Source of the DNA: Scheffersomyces stipitis CBS 6054
Taxonomy: Eukaryota > Ascomycota > Pichiomycetes > Serinales > Debaryomycetaceae
Assembly (NCBI RefSeq): GCF_000209165.1
Contig: NC_009043.1
Span: 372,001-436,000, forward strand
Direction: 5' to 3'
Length of the DNA: 64,000 nucleotides
In this document: piece by piece, positions 41,371 to 50,918 of the stretch
How the letters are laid out: each line of letters opens with the position of its first letter
How positions within the stretch are numbered: position 1 is the first letter of the stretch
The notes under the pieces: model-generated
Told to the model about the DNA's origin: nothing
Database searches by the model: none
The model's input: only the letters and a program-made list of their open reading frames with translations
Program-made: the position numbers and the translations under genes

Positions 41371-42390
41371 TCAGTTTCCTGCCAAGGACAACTTTGCCAA
41401 TTGCAATACGGCCTCCTTGGTTTGGGCACCCCCGATGAAGCCGGCAGCGTGAATGAAGATACATCCGTCGACTCCACTCTTTTGGCTCAACTCGTCATCT
41501 CTCAAACCTCTCAATTCTTCGGGTAATCCCAATCTGAATTCAAAAGATGACGAAGTAACAGAAACGGTAGAAACTCTCCATTTATCACTAGAATCCTGGA
41601 ACAAAACAAACTTGATTTGTCCTTCTGCATTATTTTCTTTTTCGATAGAATACAAGTGTTCCTTCCATGGACAGAATTGATTCAAGACAAGGATTTCGCC
41701 TGACTTGTCTACATCAAATCTAGCATCAAAAGATTCTTCTACGATACTCTTGGCTGGCAACCAACCCTTACCGTATCCTTCCAAAACGCTGATAAAGGCC
41801 ATGCCCATCAATTCAGAACTCTTGAGGAATTGACGGTCGAAGTCAGCATCTGTACAGCTTTCGTTCCACTTCGGGTTTAACTTTGATACCAAAGAAGGCA
41901 ATGTTATGTTCTTGTCTGAGAATTTCTTGGTAGCTTCGATTTCAGTCGAATAGTTGTTGATACCATTGTCGTTGGCATCTAATGATTCGATGAATTCTTT
42001 GTAAACTTTTTCGTACAACAAGTCGATGTTCTTGGAGTCCTTTTCTGGGGTATATTCCAATACTTGTTGTATGATTTCCTTCCCGAAATGTTTGTACACT
42101 AAACCAGCAGAAGACAATTTAGTATTGTATTTTTCAGAGAAAGTCGAGTTGAATTCTCTTTGGTGATGGTCAAAGAACTTCACACCATCGTACTTACCGC
42201 TGACATCCACTACAATGTCACTTTCTTCCCAATCCTTGGGGTTTCTGGATCTGATCAACTCGGCGTCAGCGAACTTGGGCAATAACCTGAGCATGTACAC
42301 AGCGAGAGATTCGTCCGCATGGAACGAGCCGGAATGAGTGCAAATTCTGAACATCTTGTTATCTAATTTGATCTTTTTGGGTGCTGACAT
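41371..42390 (-). CDS. MYG1: MYG1-family DHH-like exonuclease (UPF0160)
   Basis: 339 aa; S. cerevisiae YER156C is about 338. The N-terminal metal site THSGSFHADESLAVYML and the DHHQREF motif (about residues 72-78) are the DHH phosphoesterase-like signature. The C-terminus has CIFIHAAGFIGGAQTKEAVLQLA, conserved in MYG1. Human MYG1 is a 3'-5' RNA exonuclease acting in nucleus and mitochondria. Here the N-terminus (MSAPKKIKLDNK) is basic and might serve nuclear entry, which is inference. Confidence 0.93.
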   Translation of the reverse strand: MSAPKKIKLDNKMFRICTHSGSFHADESLAVYMLRLLPKFADAELIRSRNPKDWEESDIVVDVSGKYDGVKFFDHHQREFNSTFSEKYNTKLSSAGLVYKHFGKEIIQQVLEYTPEKDSKNIDLLYEKVYKEFIESLDANDNGINNYSTEIEATKKFSDKNITLPSLVSKLNPKWNESCTDADFDRQFLKSSELMGMAFISVLEGYGKGWLPAKSIVEESFDARFDVDKSGEILVLNQFCPWKEHLYSIEKENNAEGQIKFVLFQDSSDKWRVSTVSVTSSSFEFRLGLPEELRGLRDDELSQKSGVDGCIFIHAAGFIGGAQTKEAVLQLAKLSLAGN

Positions 42391-42850
42391 TATCCTTCTA
42401 CAATTTCATAGTGAAAAATATTGTTAGCGCAAGGTCTTCTCAAGATGTCTAGATATTTTTCTTTACTTGTATACAATACTGAATTTTGTACCAATAGAGC
42501 GAGCCACTTTAGTAAGAACAAATAACCAAGGCATGATGGACATTTGTCTTCAATTTTAGAAAAATGGCACTTCTACTCTTTGTGTACTATGTAAATAGAA
42601 TCACTGATATACGATCCAATAGTTCTGTTTTTTTCTCATTTTAAATTTTCGTAGCATGACATTCCTGTTGATGCCTTTCGAACAGAGGATAAATCAAGTT
42701 CAATCGGATCAAGTAGTTCATATGTTGAAAAGAGATATATGTATTTATAGGTTAACATTGATCTAAACTATAAAATAATATACTCAAGCATAACTACATA
42801 ACTACATAACTACATAACTACATAACTCTCACGGAATAGGAGCTTTGCAC
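42391..42850. promoter_or_regulatory. MYG1 promoter and CYP52 3' region
   Basis: 460 bp of AT-rich DNA. It includes an 8-bp microsatellite close to the CYP52 stop, listed separately. No gene was seen. Confidence 0.5.
42789..42827. repeat. 8-bp microsatellite (TAACTACA)n
   Basis: Four full copies of TAACTACA from 42791 plus a partial fifth, in the 3' region of the CYP52 gene. Confidence 0.95.
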
Positions 42851-44398
42851 CTAGGACATTTGGATCTTGACTCCATCCTGAAGACACATGGTCAATTGAA
42901 CAGACTTTCTAGGTGGATAAGGACCGTCATCCTTGCTCACAATATTGGGGAACATTTGAATAAGTCTGACAACAACGTAAGAGGCTTCAGTCAAAGCAAA
43001 TTGTTGCCCTAAGCAAATTCTTGGACCACCATTGAATGGAAGGTAGGCCCATCCCAACTTCCTGTTTTCAGCCCATCTTTCTGGCTTGAATACTTCTGCA
43101 TCTTCACCATAAAATTGCTTCATTCTATGAGTGAAGTAGACACCGTACGCTACAGTTGTGTACTTTCTGACAAACATTGGCGACTGGCCGTCGGGTCCAC
43201 CACCTGTTGGTAGAACAGTGTCTTTGGTAGCAACTCTGAAATTTACTGGAACTGAAGGATAGAGACGCAAGGCCTCATTCAAAACAAACTTCAAATATTC
43301 ACACTTTTTCAAAGACTCAAATGAGATTTCACTAACATCACCTCTTCCGAAGTCAGCATAGATTGCAGCTTTCAATTTTTCAAAGATTGCTGGATTTCTG
43401 GCCAACTCATAGAAGGTAAACGACAAAAGTCCTGCTGTAGTATCTCTACCAGCAATCAAAATATTCAACAACTGATCCTGCAAGACCTTTGGGTCCCTAG
43501 TTTGTTTGGTCAATTCGTACAAGAAGATGTATCCTTTCTTCGACTTTTCTTCCAATTCAGAATCCGAAAAAGACAAGGCCTTGTTCACGAAGTACTGTGC
43601 TACCTTCTGCACTTTTGCATTGCAGTCTCTGAATTCTTTAGGGTTGGTCAACCAGTAAAGAACCTGGGAATAGGCTCTAACAGCAAGATAGCGCTGAGAC
43701 GTGTTAAATGCTTCAGAAAAATTAGAAATACCTTCAATGTCTGGTCTCTGCATACCAATAACCTCGTCATGCAACGACCTCACACTTTCACCAAATAAAA
43801 ATTCCGTAGCTGAGTCCATGGTGAGTCTGAAGAACAACTCCTGAAGATCAAATGTGGTACCCTTTCTAGCTTTGATGTGCTTGGCCAAGGTCTGGATATG
43901 AGGTTCCAACATTTGGACATGAGAAACTTGTTGTCTAGCGAACTGTGGTCTCAACATAGCTCTGGAATTTTTCCAACCTTCGCCATCCAAGGTGAAGATC
44001 CCATCTCCCAACAAAGGAGCGAAATGAGAATGTCTAAATCCAAGAGCAAAATTGTTAAATTGGGTTGCCAAAACTGCCTTGTATACCTCTGGTTCACCCG
44101 TAAGCAAAACTCTGACACCAAATAGGTTAACGTATTGAGTGGTATCGGGGTACTCATTGAAGAGTCTAAAACCTTCATCAATCATTTCACCTGTTTTCAT
44201 TCTTCTAAGTAATTCAAGGATGATAGGAATACAGAGAAATCCACCTTGTGTGAACTTAATAGGATCCTTGCAGCCATGCTTTCTAATAATCAACTGAACC
44301 GTGATGTATCTGTAGAGGGCCAAAACGGCGACAGCAGATCCCAAGAGAACGTACCACTTGCTGAGGTACAGCAATGCTATAATTGTTTTCTCATACAT
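42851..44398 (-). CDS. CYP52: CYP52-family cytochrome P450 (alkane/fatty-acid omega-hydroxylase type)
   Basis: 515 aa. One N-terminal membrane anchor (YVLLGSAVAVLALYRYITV) is followed by the P450 core. The I-helix AGRDTTAG is at about residues 316-322, the K-helix ExxR is ALRLYPSVPVNFR, and the heme loop FNGGPRICLGQQFAL has its Cys ligand near residue 462. The wording matches CYP52 enzymes of alkane-using Candida yeasts, which oxidise terminal carbons of alkanes or fatty acids at the ER. The exact substrate and subfamily cannot be read from this sequence. Confidence 0.92.
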   Translation of the reverse strand: MYEKTIIALLYLSKWYVLLGSAVAVLALYRYITVQLIIRKHGCKDPIKFTQGGFLCIPIILELLRRMKTGEMIDEGFRLFNEYPDTTQYVNLFGVRVLLTGEPEVYKAVLATQFNNFALGFRHSHFAPLLGDGIFTLDGEGWKNSRAMLRPQFARQQVSHVQMLEPHIQTLAKHIKARKGTTFDLQELFFRLTMDSATEFLFGESVRSLHDEVIGMQRPDIEGISNFSEAFNTSQRYLAVRAYSQVLYWLTNPKEFRDCNAKVQKVAQYFVNKALSFSDSELEEKSKKGYIFLYELTKQTRDPKVLQDQLLNILIAGRDTTAGLLSFTFYELARNPAIFEKLKAAIYADFGRGDVSEISFESLKKCEYLKFVLNEALRLYPSVPVNFRVATKDTVLPTGGGPDGQSPMFVRKYTTVAYGVYFTHRMKQFYGEDAEVFKPERWAENRKLGWAYLPFNGGPRICLGQQFALTEASYVVVRLIQMFPNIVSKDDGPYPPRKSVQLTMCLQDGVKIQMS

Positions 44399-45807
44399 CT
44401 GAGCACTTCCAATTGAACACGAATTGTACTTCGGTAGACTACAACTTCATTCTGCTCCAGGCAATTACTGGGGTCTTATATAAAGTGTGTAATGTTCCAG
44501 TTGAACTCCGCTCCAGAGTTCTAAGGAGACATGAAGCATCGTTCTTGCAGGTACAGGTTCTTTAGACTAAAGCTAGCAGAAAACAATAGTGAGATTGACT
44601 ATCATGTGAAAAGTTTCTAAGCTAAATTTACTTTCATCCAGGATATAGAACGTTAACTGTATGAACCAAGAACCGTAATAGTCACCAAGTCTCAATTAGT
44701 AAGGAGGGGAATTAACGTTCTGTCTATTGGCAGTTTCAAATCGCTCCATTTGAAACCCCCAACTGTACAGATGTTTTTGGATTTGTGATTTCATATCAGG
44801 CACAGTTCCACGTTTAAGAATACTTTGATCCATCACTAATTGCAGCAGATCTTTCTACACGGTGAGATATTTCCTTTCACGTATATACGGGACGAGAGAG
44901 ATGCCCTAATTTCAACTGGCCAAATCGAGTCTAGATTTTTTTCCGCTTCGAGATATGCTGGCCAGGTCGGGCGAAGGTGGGGGAGCTGTGAAGTTTGGAG
45001 CATTCCAACAGCTCCAATGTCTATAGTTTATTTGCCGCTTACACCGTCTTTGGGCATTTACGCATTCCTCTGGTTCCTGAAAAATGAAAATCGGAGTAAA
45101 CTAGTTCTTTGCTAATCTGCGAAATGTGGGGTTGAATACACTTCAGAGTGGAAGAAGGGCTCAAAATGGGCTAACTTTCAAGCTCTTAATCTTTCACATG
45201 AATGTAGATTGAATTCGACGTAAATCTATCAGATAAAAAGCGGATTTGTCTACGGTCTAGAATCGACCAAGATATAGTTGGCTCGTGGAAGATAAAAATG
45301 GACCCCCAGCTTTTGGATCTACATCAGTTCAATAGTGTCACAAAACGACCGACAATCGTTGATTGTCCTGTGATATTTGAAAGGAGTCTGTAGAGAACAA
45401 GACATGAATGGCTACGTAAATGTATCCATATTAGGAGAATTATGGAGGCTTGTGCCTTGACGAAGGCTGACCTAAAACGACAAGAATTCATTTGATTTGG
45501 CGAAAATAAAAATTATTTGCAGAACTCGCTCATCGTCCCATTTTCTAGGATGAAGTCGGAGTTCTTCCTACATCACCATATTTGGTCGCGAAATACCGGA
45601 CTTAGAATTTTGCAATCAAATGACGCGATAAGAGTAATATTTTATTTACGTTTGGTGACCTACAGGTTATCTAGATAGACTTCATGATATTCGTGGATCT
45701 TAATGCTAGTGTAAAAGAGTTTATAAAATGTACCGTGGTGAAAACGTAGTACGATGCAAGAATTGAATGGAAGCTTACAATGCCAGAATGTGAACCAACT
45801 TTTAGAT
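44399..45807. other. 1.4 kb promoter region of the P450
   Basis: From the P450 start to the kinase stop. A perfect 7-bp hairpin (GACAATC-GTT-GATTGTC, 45351-45367) is embedded in the weaker outer pair TCACA/TGTGA. No RNA gene was recognised, and the open frames present lack an ATG or motif. Confidence 0.5.
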
Positions 45808-47301
45808 TTAATGGTAGGGACAGTTGAATCTCTTGTACTGATTTCCACACTGTTCCATGTAGACCAAGCTGCTGCTGGGGGTTTCCAATGCTAGCATCTG
45901 CTTGGGATACTGTTGTTTGTAGTATTGGCAGACGGAGTAATCGTCTTCGATTTCTTCTTCTGAGTGGGAATCCTTTCCGCGTTCTTCATCATCACTGTTG
46001 ACATACGAGTTGCAGGCGTCTGTTTCTGGAGGAGTGTTCAACTGATAGTTGTCCTTGCCCGAAGCCGAACTGCTGTTTCTCTTCTTGAAGTCGTGGAAGA
46101 AATCACACTTGATGACTTCCTTGTACAATTCAGGTAATGCGATTCTGTCGTTAGGGTTCAATTGGAAGATCTTATCCAACAATCTGTTGAATTGGAATGA
46201 GATTGGCAAGATTGAGGTGAGGATGTTCTTGTTGTTATCTAACATGTAGCCTCTGAATACCTCGTTGTTGCCGTGGTTTTCATTGAACGATGCAATTGGC
46301 CATGGGTTTCTTGCACAGGTAATGTTGATGAATAAAACTCCCAATGACCAGATATCACCGGCCAATGTTGGGAAGAACTTGGAATTGGATTCTGTCACCG
46401 TGACGTTGTTGATTTCCACAGAGTGATATTGTTTCATGTCAACTAAGCCTCTGATGACTCTGTTGGTGTTGTAGTTGGTGGTTCTTTCTGGAGCCATGTA
46501 GAAACTGGAGCCTCTGCAGGCATTGCAGCAGATCAAGTTGGAGCTCATGGCTAAACCGAAGTCAATCAAGACAATGTGGACTTCGTCGTAGTCAACCAAT
46601 GGCCAGGCCGACTTTCTCTTGTAGCTTGAATTATAACGGATCATGATATTTTCTGGTTTCAAGTCGCAGTGGTATACACCTTGCTCATGGCAGTATTCAA
46701 TAACTTCAACGAGCTGCAACATGACGTTCTTCATTAATAATTGCTTATGATGTTCTGGTTTATGCTTTAAAAAGATTTGGTTGTCGATAATGTTGTTGAA
46801 CAAATCACCTTGTTCAAAGTAATCCATCAAGATGACAATGGCTAAGTCGCCCAAGTTCAACACTCTATGGATGGTTATGACGTTTGGATGCTTGTGGACC
46901 TTTAAGTGCAATGCTATTTCACGAAGGAATGGGCAATGCACTCCATCCTCTTTGATGAGGTCCAATTCGATATCCTCAGCAACCACTTGCTGGTGGCTGG
47001 CAAAGTAATTGAAGATTTTGGCCTGGATGTACTTTTTATTTTCTGTCGAGTCCTTGGAGGAGCCCTGCTTTGGTGGTGGGTCTTTCAACACCATTTTGGC
47101 TGCGTACTGTTTGCCAGTATTCACATCTTCTACTAAGTAGATTAGGCCAAAGGTTCCGGCACCGATTTTCTTGACGAACCGGATGTTACCGTTCATAACA
47201 AAGTTGTTGAGATACATGTTTGGATTTGCTTGGGGTCTGTGGAGGAATGGTTCAGGAAAACTAGATTTGACTTCCGATACGGGAAACACGTCCAAGCTCA
47301 T
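45808..47301 (-). CDS. SHA3: Ser/Thr protein kinase SHA3/SKS1
   Basis: 497 aa, similar to Sks1 (about 502 aa). The kinase domain is near residues 40-405: Gly-loop IGAGTFGLIYLVED (about 46-59), ATP Lys in AAKM (69), catalytic loop YHCDLKPEN and metal-binding LIDFGLAM. Two insertions are typical of the Sks1/Vhs1/Ran1 group. The C-terminal tail is acidic and Ser/Asn-rich. In S. cerevisiae Sks1 helps cells adapt to low glucose and pseudohyphal growth. As I recall, C. albicans SHA3 also lies beside GAL1, which supports the name. Confidence 0.9.
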   Translation of the reverse strand: MSLDVFPVSEVKSSFPEPFLHRPQANPNMYLNNFVMNGNIRFVKKIGAGTFGLIYLVEDVNTGKQYAAKMVLKDPPPKQGSSKDSTENKKYIQAKIFNYFASHQQVVAEDIELDLIKEDGVHCPFLREIALHLKVHKHPNVITIHRVLNLGDLAIVILMDYFEQGDLFNNIIDNQIFLKHKPEHHKQLLMKNVMLQLVEVIEYCHEQGVYHCDLKPENIMIRYNSSYKRKSAWPLVDYDEVHIVLIDFGLAMSSNLICCNACRGSSFYMAPERTTNYNTNRVIRGLVDMKQYHSVEINNVTVTESNSKFFPTLAGDIWSLGVLFINITCARNPWPIASFNENHGNNEVFRGYMLDNNKNILTSILPISFQFNRLLDKIFQLNPNDRIALPELYKEVIKCDFFHDFKKRNSSSASGKDNYQLNTPPETDACNSYVNSDDEERGKDSHSEEEIEDDYSVCQYYKQQYPKQMLALETPSSSLVYMEQCGNQYKRFNCPYH

Positions 47302-48461
47302 GCTATATGGAAAAATTGCAACGCTGTAGTGATTGCAAAATGTGAGTCGCTGTGGAGCGAAAAAATATTGTATGTACTTCTGTCAAGGTGAAGTACTATG
47401 GTGCTAGTAATTGTGTGTCTAATTGACAAATGCTGATTGTAGTTGTTGTTGATGGTGAACGAGAGAAGTTAAACTCAAACGATAAGGGCCAAGGGAAATA
47501 TATATAGTTAAAAGGCAAGTTGGAGCCACGCCAAATATTGGTATAGCCTACATTATCCATCACCTACCAATGTGATGCCAGGTGATTTCATAGGGCAAGT
47601 TAGGGACGACCACCCAAAAAATACGCGATGGGTCCATATCGGAAGTTTGAAAGTCTTCCACATGACTGCAGCCTTACCTCATTGGGAGTTTGACGTGCTA
47701 CATCAATCATTCGGCACCAGCCGATGACAAGGTGGAAATGTTAGTTATCCTTGGCGGCGTGTGCAGGAAGCTGCATCTCATCGTGGGCGCAATTCTCGAT
47801 GGGGTGACTTTTTTCCGAAAAATCAGATCATCTCGGGTGCGAAAAATTCTCTCATGCGGGTGGAACAGGAACCATGAACAATTATCTTCCAGCGTTGGTG
47901 AAAGTGCTTCCAGCAATACTGCGGCTAAACGACCCCGATAAACACTGAGGTGGTGCCCTTCTTGGCGAATGAGTTGTGATAGGGCCCAGCCAGTGTGCAG
48001 GGTCACACCTGACACCATGTACTATGGGTGAGTATCGCTCTTGTGACGGAAGTGTACTGTCGACTTTTACGACGTAATCGCAGGTGCTGCTGCTGTCACC
48101 GTGATGTCAACATATCCATTTCTCCGATGAAGTTCTTGTAGCTTATCGACTATTGGGGTAATGACTCAACTACAGCCTAGTTTCAAATTGGGGTGTGTTC
48201 ATTGGTGATGATGTATTTGCTACTGCTTATTCTCGTGCGGCCGTGATGTAATGGGCTTCTGGAAACAGAAGTAGATTTCGTAATCATCAGATTATCGTAA
48301 AAGTCTACACATATTTTTTTCTATGTAACAGAGCAATCTTGTCAGCTTAAGCTAGTTTTAAGTTTATTGTTGGAGATTGTGGATTCCCTCGCTGCTGTGC
48401 TATTTTTGTCCCCGTATTTCGTATTCTAGCTGCAAGTTGCAGATGTAATGTCATATTTTAT
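47302..48461. other. 1.2 kb promoter region of SHA3, 3' side of GAL1
   Basis: A TATATATAG run at about 47500-47508 is upstream of SHA3. The middle (47700-48100) is GC-richer than typical spacers. No gene, RNA or repeat was recognised. Confidence 0.5.
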
Positions 48462-50036
48462 CTACTCTAACAAGACAACACAACTTCCTGTAGCAGGTTG
48501 ACTGTTGATAATGGCCTCATCTAACTCCGCTTGGGTGATTGCGGGGAACTCAACTTTAAAGTATTCGTCCACAAGAGCCTTTTGTAATTGTGGTAATTTT
48601 TTGCTCGTTGACAAGTGAACAATGCATCCACCCCATCCAGCGCCTGTGACTCTGGAACCGTAGGAACCATTCTTAAGGGCAATTTCACAGATCTTGTTCA
48701 ACTTCTCGTTAGAGGAATTGTTCAACAAGTCCAAAGACTTTTGCGACTCGTTTAGAATGTTACCAAAAGCTTCGAGAAATTGTTGTGGGTTCTTCGACGA
48801 CTTGCTGAACTCTCCCAACAACAGCAAACACTCCAATACCTTCAAACTCTCTGCGTAGACATGTTTTGCTCTTTGGTACAATTTCAAGGTTTCGAATCTA
48901 ACTGGAATCTTGGATAAGTACTTCTCTTTGAACTCTTCAACAGTAATTCCTAACTCCTTTGCTGCTTCTTCTACAGAGAATCCAACCTTCTGTTCAGCAT
49001 TAAATATAGATTCTCTTTCAACAATCTCCAAAAGAGTGTTTAAGTGCTTGATACCAGTCTGGTAGTCGTCAGCGTCCCATTTTTCTTGCTTCAACACTTC
49101 AGCAACATAAGAGTCCAAGACACCTCTTAAAGTAGCAGTTGAGACGTTAGAATCTCTGGGAGGGTTGAGGTTCAACTTCTTTGCCAAGATGTCAGAAGCA
49201 ATGGCCATTTCCACAACTCTCAAATTGTAGTGGATAGGAGCAGTTTCGTGCTTGTTGGAAACTTGCAAACTGTTGGAAATCAAAAATGTGAGTTCGTCGT
49301 CTTCAGCGATCTTTGGGAATCCAAATGGAATACCAATCAACTTAGGTCTGAAATGAATTAACAATGCCTTGGAAGCTTCACCATATACAGAAGCACATTG
49401 GTCCATACCACCAGTGTTGACTCCAACGTAGTGCTCACTAACAACAGTGATTCTAGTCAAGTCTGCCTTACTGATACTATCCACACCATTAGCTTTCAAC
49501 ACGGCCAAAGTGGATGCAACACAGAAAGCAGCTGATGAAGACAAGCCACCACCAGTAGGGACAGTGCCGTCGAAAGTAATGTACAAGCCCTTCAATGGCT
49601 TGGATCCTCCAGCAACCTTCTCGGGATACTTTTCCATGATGTACTTGTGGGCAACAATCAAACTACAACTGAAGTAACTTGCCCACGAGAAATGTTCCTT
49701 TTCTATGGAAACAACACTTCCATCTTCAGGAAGCTTTATGGTTTCCTTCTTGAAATTGGCACTGTTTGTATTGGTAATAACCATTTCTCCAGAGTCGTTA
49801 GTTTTCACAGCAGCAACTACATCGACATCAATAGCCATAGGCAAGACCGAAAAGAAATTGTAGTCAATGTGGTCTCCCATCAAGTTAACTCTTCCAGGCG
49901 ATCTGGCGAAGAAGTCAGGCTTGACCTCGAAGTTCTTGACGAACTCAGCAGTCAACTTTTCATACCTGACTTTGTTCTCATCTGGGCGAGAGTAGAAAGA
50001 TAGGTCGTGGAATGTAGGTACTACAGATTCGCTCAT
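48462..50036 (-). CDS. GAL1: Galactokinase
   Basis: ATP-dependent phosphorylation of galactose at C1, first Leloir step. 524 aa from the ATG at 50036; the open frame upstream lacks an ATG. The GHMP layout is present: N-terminal galactose-binding motif SPGRVNLMGDHIDYN, the ATP loop GTVPTGGGLSSSAAF and the C-terminal SYGSRVTGAGWGGCIVHL. The usual GEH in the signature is GDH here (codon GAC). It is divergent from GAL10 across 882 bp, with a cluster palindrome 164 bp upstream of its ATG. S. cerevisiae Gal1 is 528 aa. Confidence 0.97.
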   Translation of the reverse strand: MSESVVPTFHDLSFYSRPDENKVRYEKLTAEFVKNFEVKPDFFARSPGRVNLMGDHIDYNFFSVLPMAIDVDVVAAVKTNDSGEMVITNTNSANFKKETIKLPEDGSVVSIEKEHFSWASYFSCSLIVAHKYIMEKYPEKVAGGSKPLKGLYITFDGTVPTGGGLSSSAAFCVASTLAVLKANGVDSISKADLTRITVVSEHYVGVNTGGMDQCASVYGEASKALLIHFRPKLIGIPFGFPKIAEDDELTFLISNSLQVSNKHETAPIHYNLRVVEMAIASDILAKKLNLNPPRDSNVSTATLRGVLDSYVAEVLKQEKWDADDYQTGIKHLNTLLEIVERESIFNAEQKVGFSVEEAAKELGITVEEFKEKYLSKIPVRFETLKLYQRAKHVYAESLKVLECLLLLGEFSKSSKNPQQFLEAFGNILNESQKSLDLLNNSSNEKLNKICEIALKNGSYGSRVTGAGWGGCIVHLSTSKKLPQLQKALVDEYFKVEFPAITQAELDEAIINSQPATGSCVVLLE

Positions 50037-50199
50037 AGTAATAGAAACAACAGAACGTAAAAAACGGAAGAGATCTAAAAAGATACTATGACAGCTTCTT
50101 CGAAGAAAATTGTCGAATAATTCCAAACCAAACTCGAGTCTTTATATGAAAAACCTCAAGGTTCGAGGTATTGGCACTAATTCGGGGTCGGAGATAAAA

Positions 50200-50215
50200 T
50201 ATGCAACGTTGCATA
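50200..50215. promoter_or_regulatory. GAL palindrome (variant) upstream of GAL1
   Basis: TATGCAACGTTGCATA is a perfect 16-bp palindrome with the AACGTT core of the GAL element, about 164 bp upstream of the GAL1 ATG. Confidence 0.7.
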
Positions 50216-50285
50216 AAAATGCAGACCTCATCGAATATCTTTCAGACACTAATTTACCATCAACTATAAAAATCGGTGTCTGCAT

Positions 50286-50319
50286 ATCGGAGAAACTTGG
50301 AAAGGTCAGTTTCTCCGAT
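50286..50319. repeat. Inverted repeat, 12-bp arms, in GAL1-GAL10 promoter
   Basis: ATCGGAGAAACT at 50286-50297 and its exact reverse complement at 50308-50319, separated by 10 bp. Each arm carries a CGGAG half-site, the type read by Zn2Cys6 dimers, but the spacing is 24 bp between CGG and CCG, not the 11 bp of Gal4. Confidence 0.85.
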
Positions 50320-50671
50320 TATCCCCCAACAATTGGCATACTCTGGTCGTGGAACCACCTGTCACAGCTAATGCAATTCACAGGCGGAATCCTATATACT
50401 TTATCCATCAACTTAGAGTAAAGCTCCTATTCACTAGATTTCTGATTAAACGAACAAAACACTCCTTTGAAGCAGTCACCTAGTAATCTTGGACAGCTTT
50501 TGGCACCCCAACAGCGACAATACTAGCGTTTTAACTGTTTGAGGTCTCTTCTTTTGAGATAACACGCTTAAACAGCAAACAGACAAAAATGTTTAACGGC
50601 CAAATTGCCTGACAATAGGCACACCCCACAGAGTCGTATGCACGGGTATACCCCAGGCGGTTGAAAAAAAG

Positions 50672-50683
50672 TGTAACGTTACA
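50672..50683. promoter_or_regulatory. GAL palindrome upstream of GAL10
   Basis: TGTAACGTTACA, a perfect 12-bp palindrome about 236 bp before the GAL10 ATG. The 20-bp context AAAAAGTGTAACGTTACAGT is identical at 56035-56054 upstream of GAL102. Confidence 0.85.
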
Positions 50684-50918
50684 GTGTTCGCGGCCATAGT
50701 CAGAGGTTCTTGCTCTTCGACCTTCTTGCAGTCCGAGTTGGAGAATCTTCAATATATTCCAACACATTTATCCCAAAACACACACGAAACGAAAAGTTTT
50801 CACCTTGTTATTCTTTCTATTCATCGTCAGCTTTCAGAACAAGTTCTTCCTTGAAAAGCTTTTTCTATCAGATTAGCGTCTATTGAAACCTGATTCAGAA
50901 CTGAAAAATTTCACTCCC

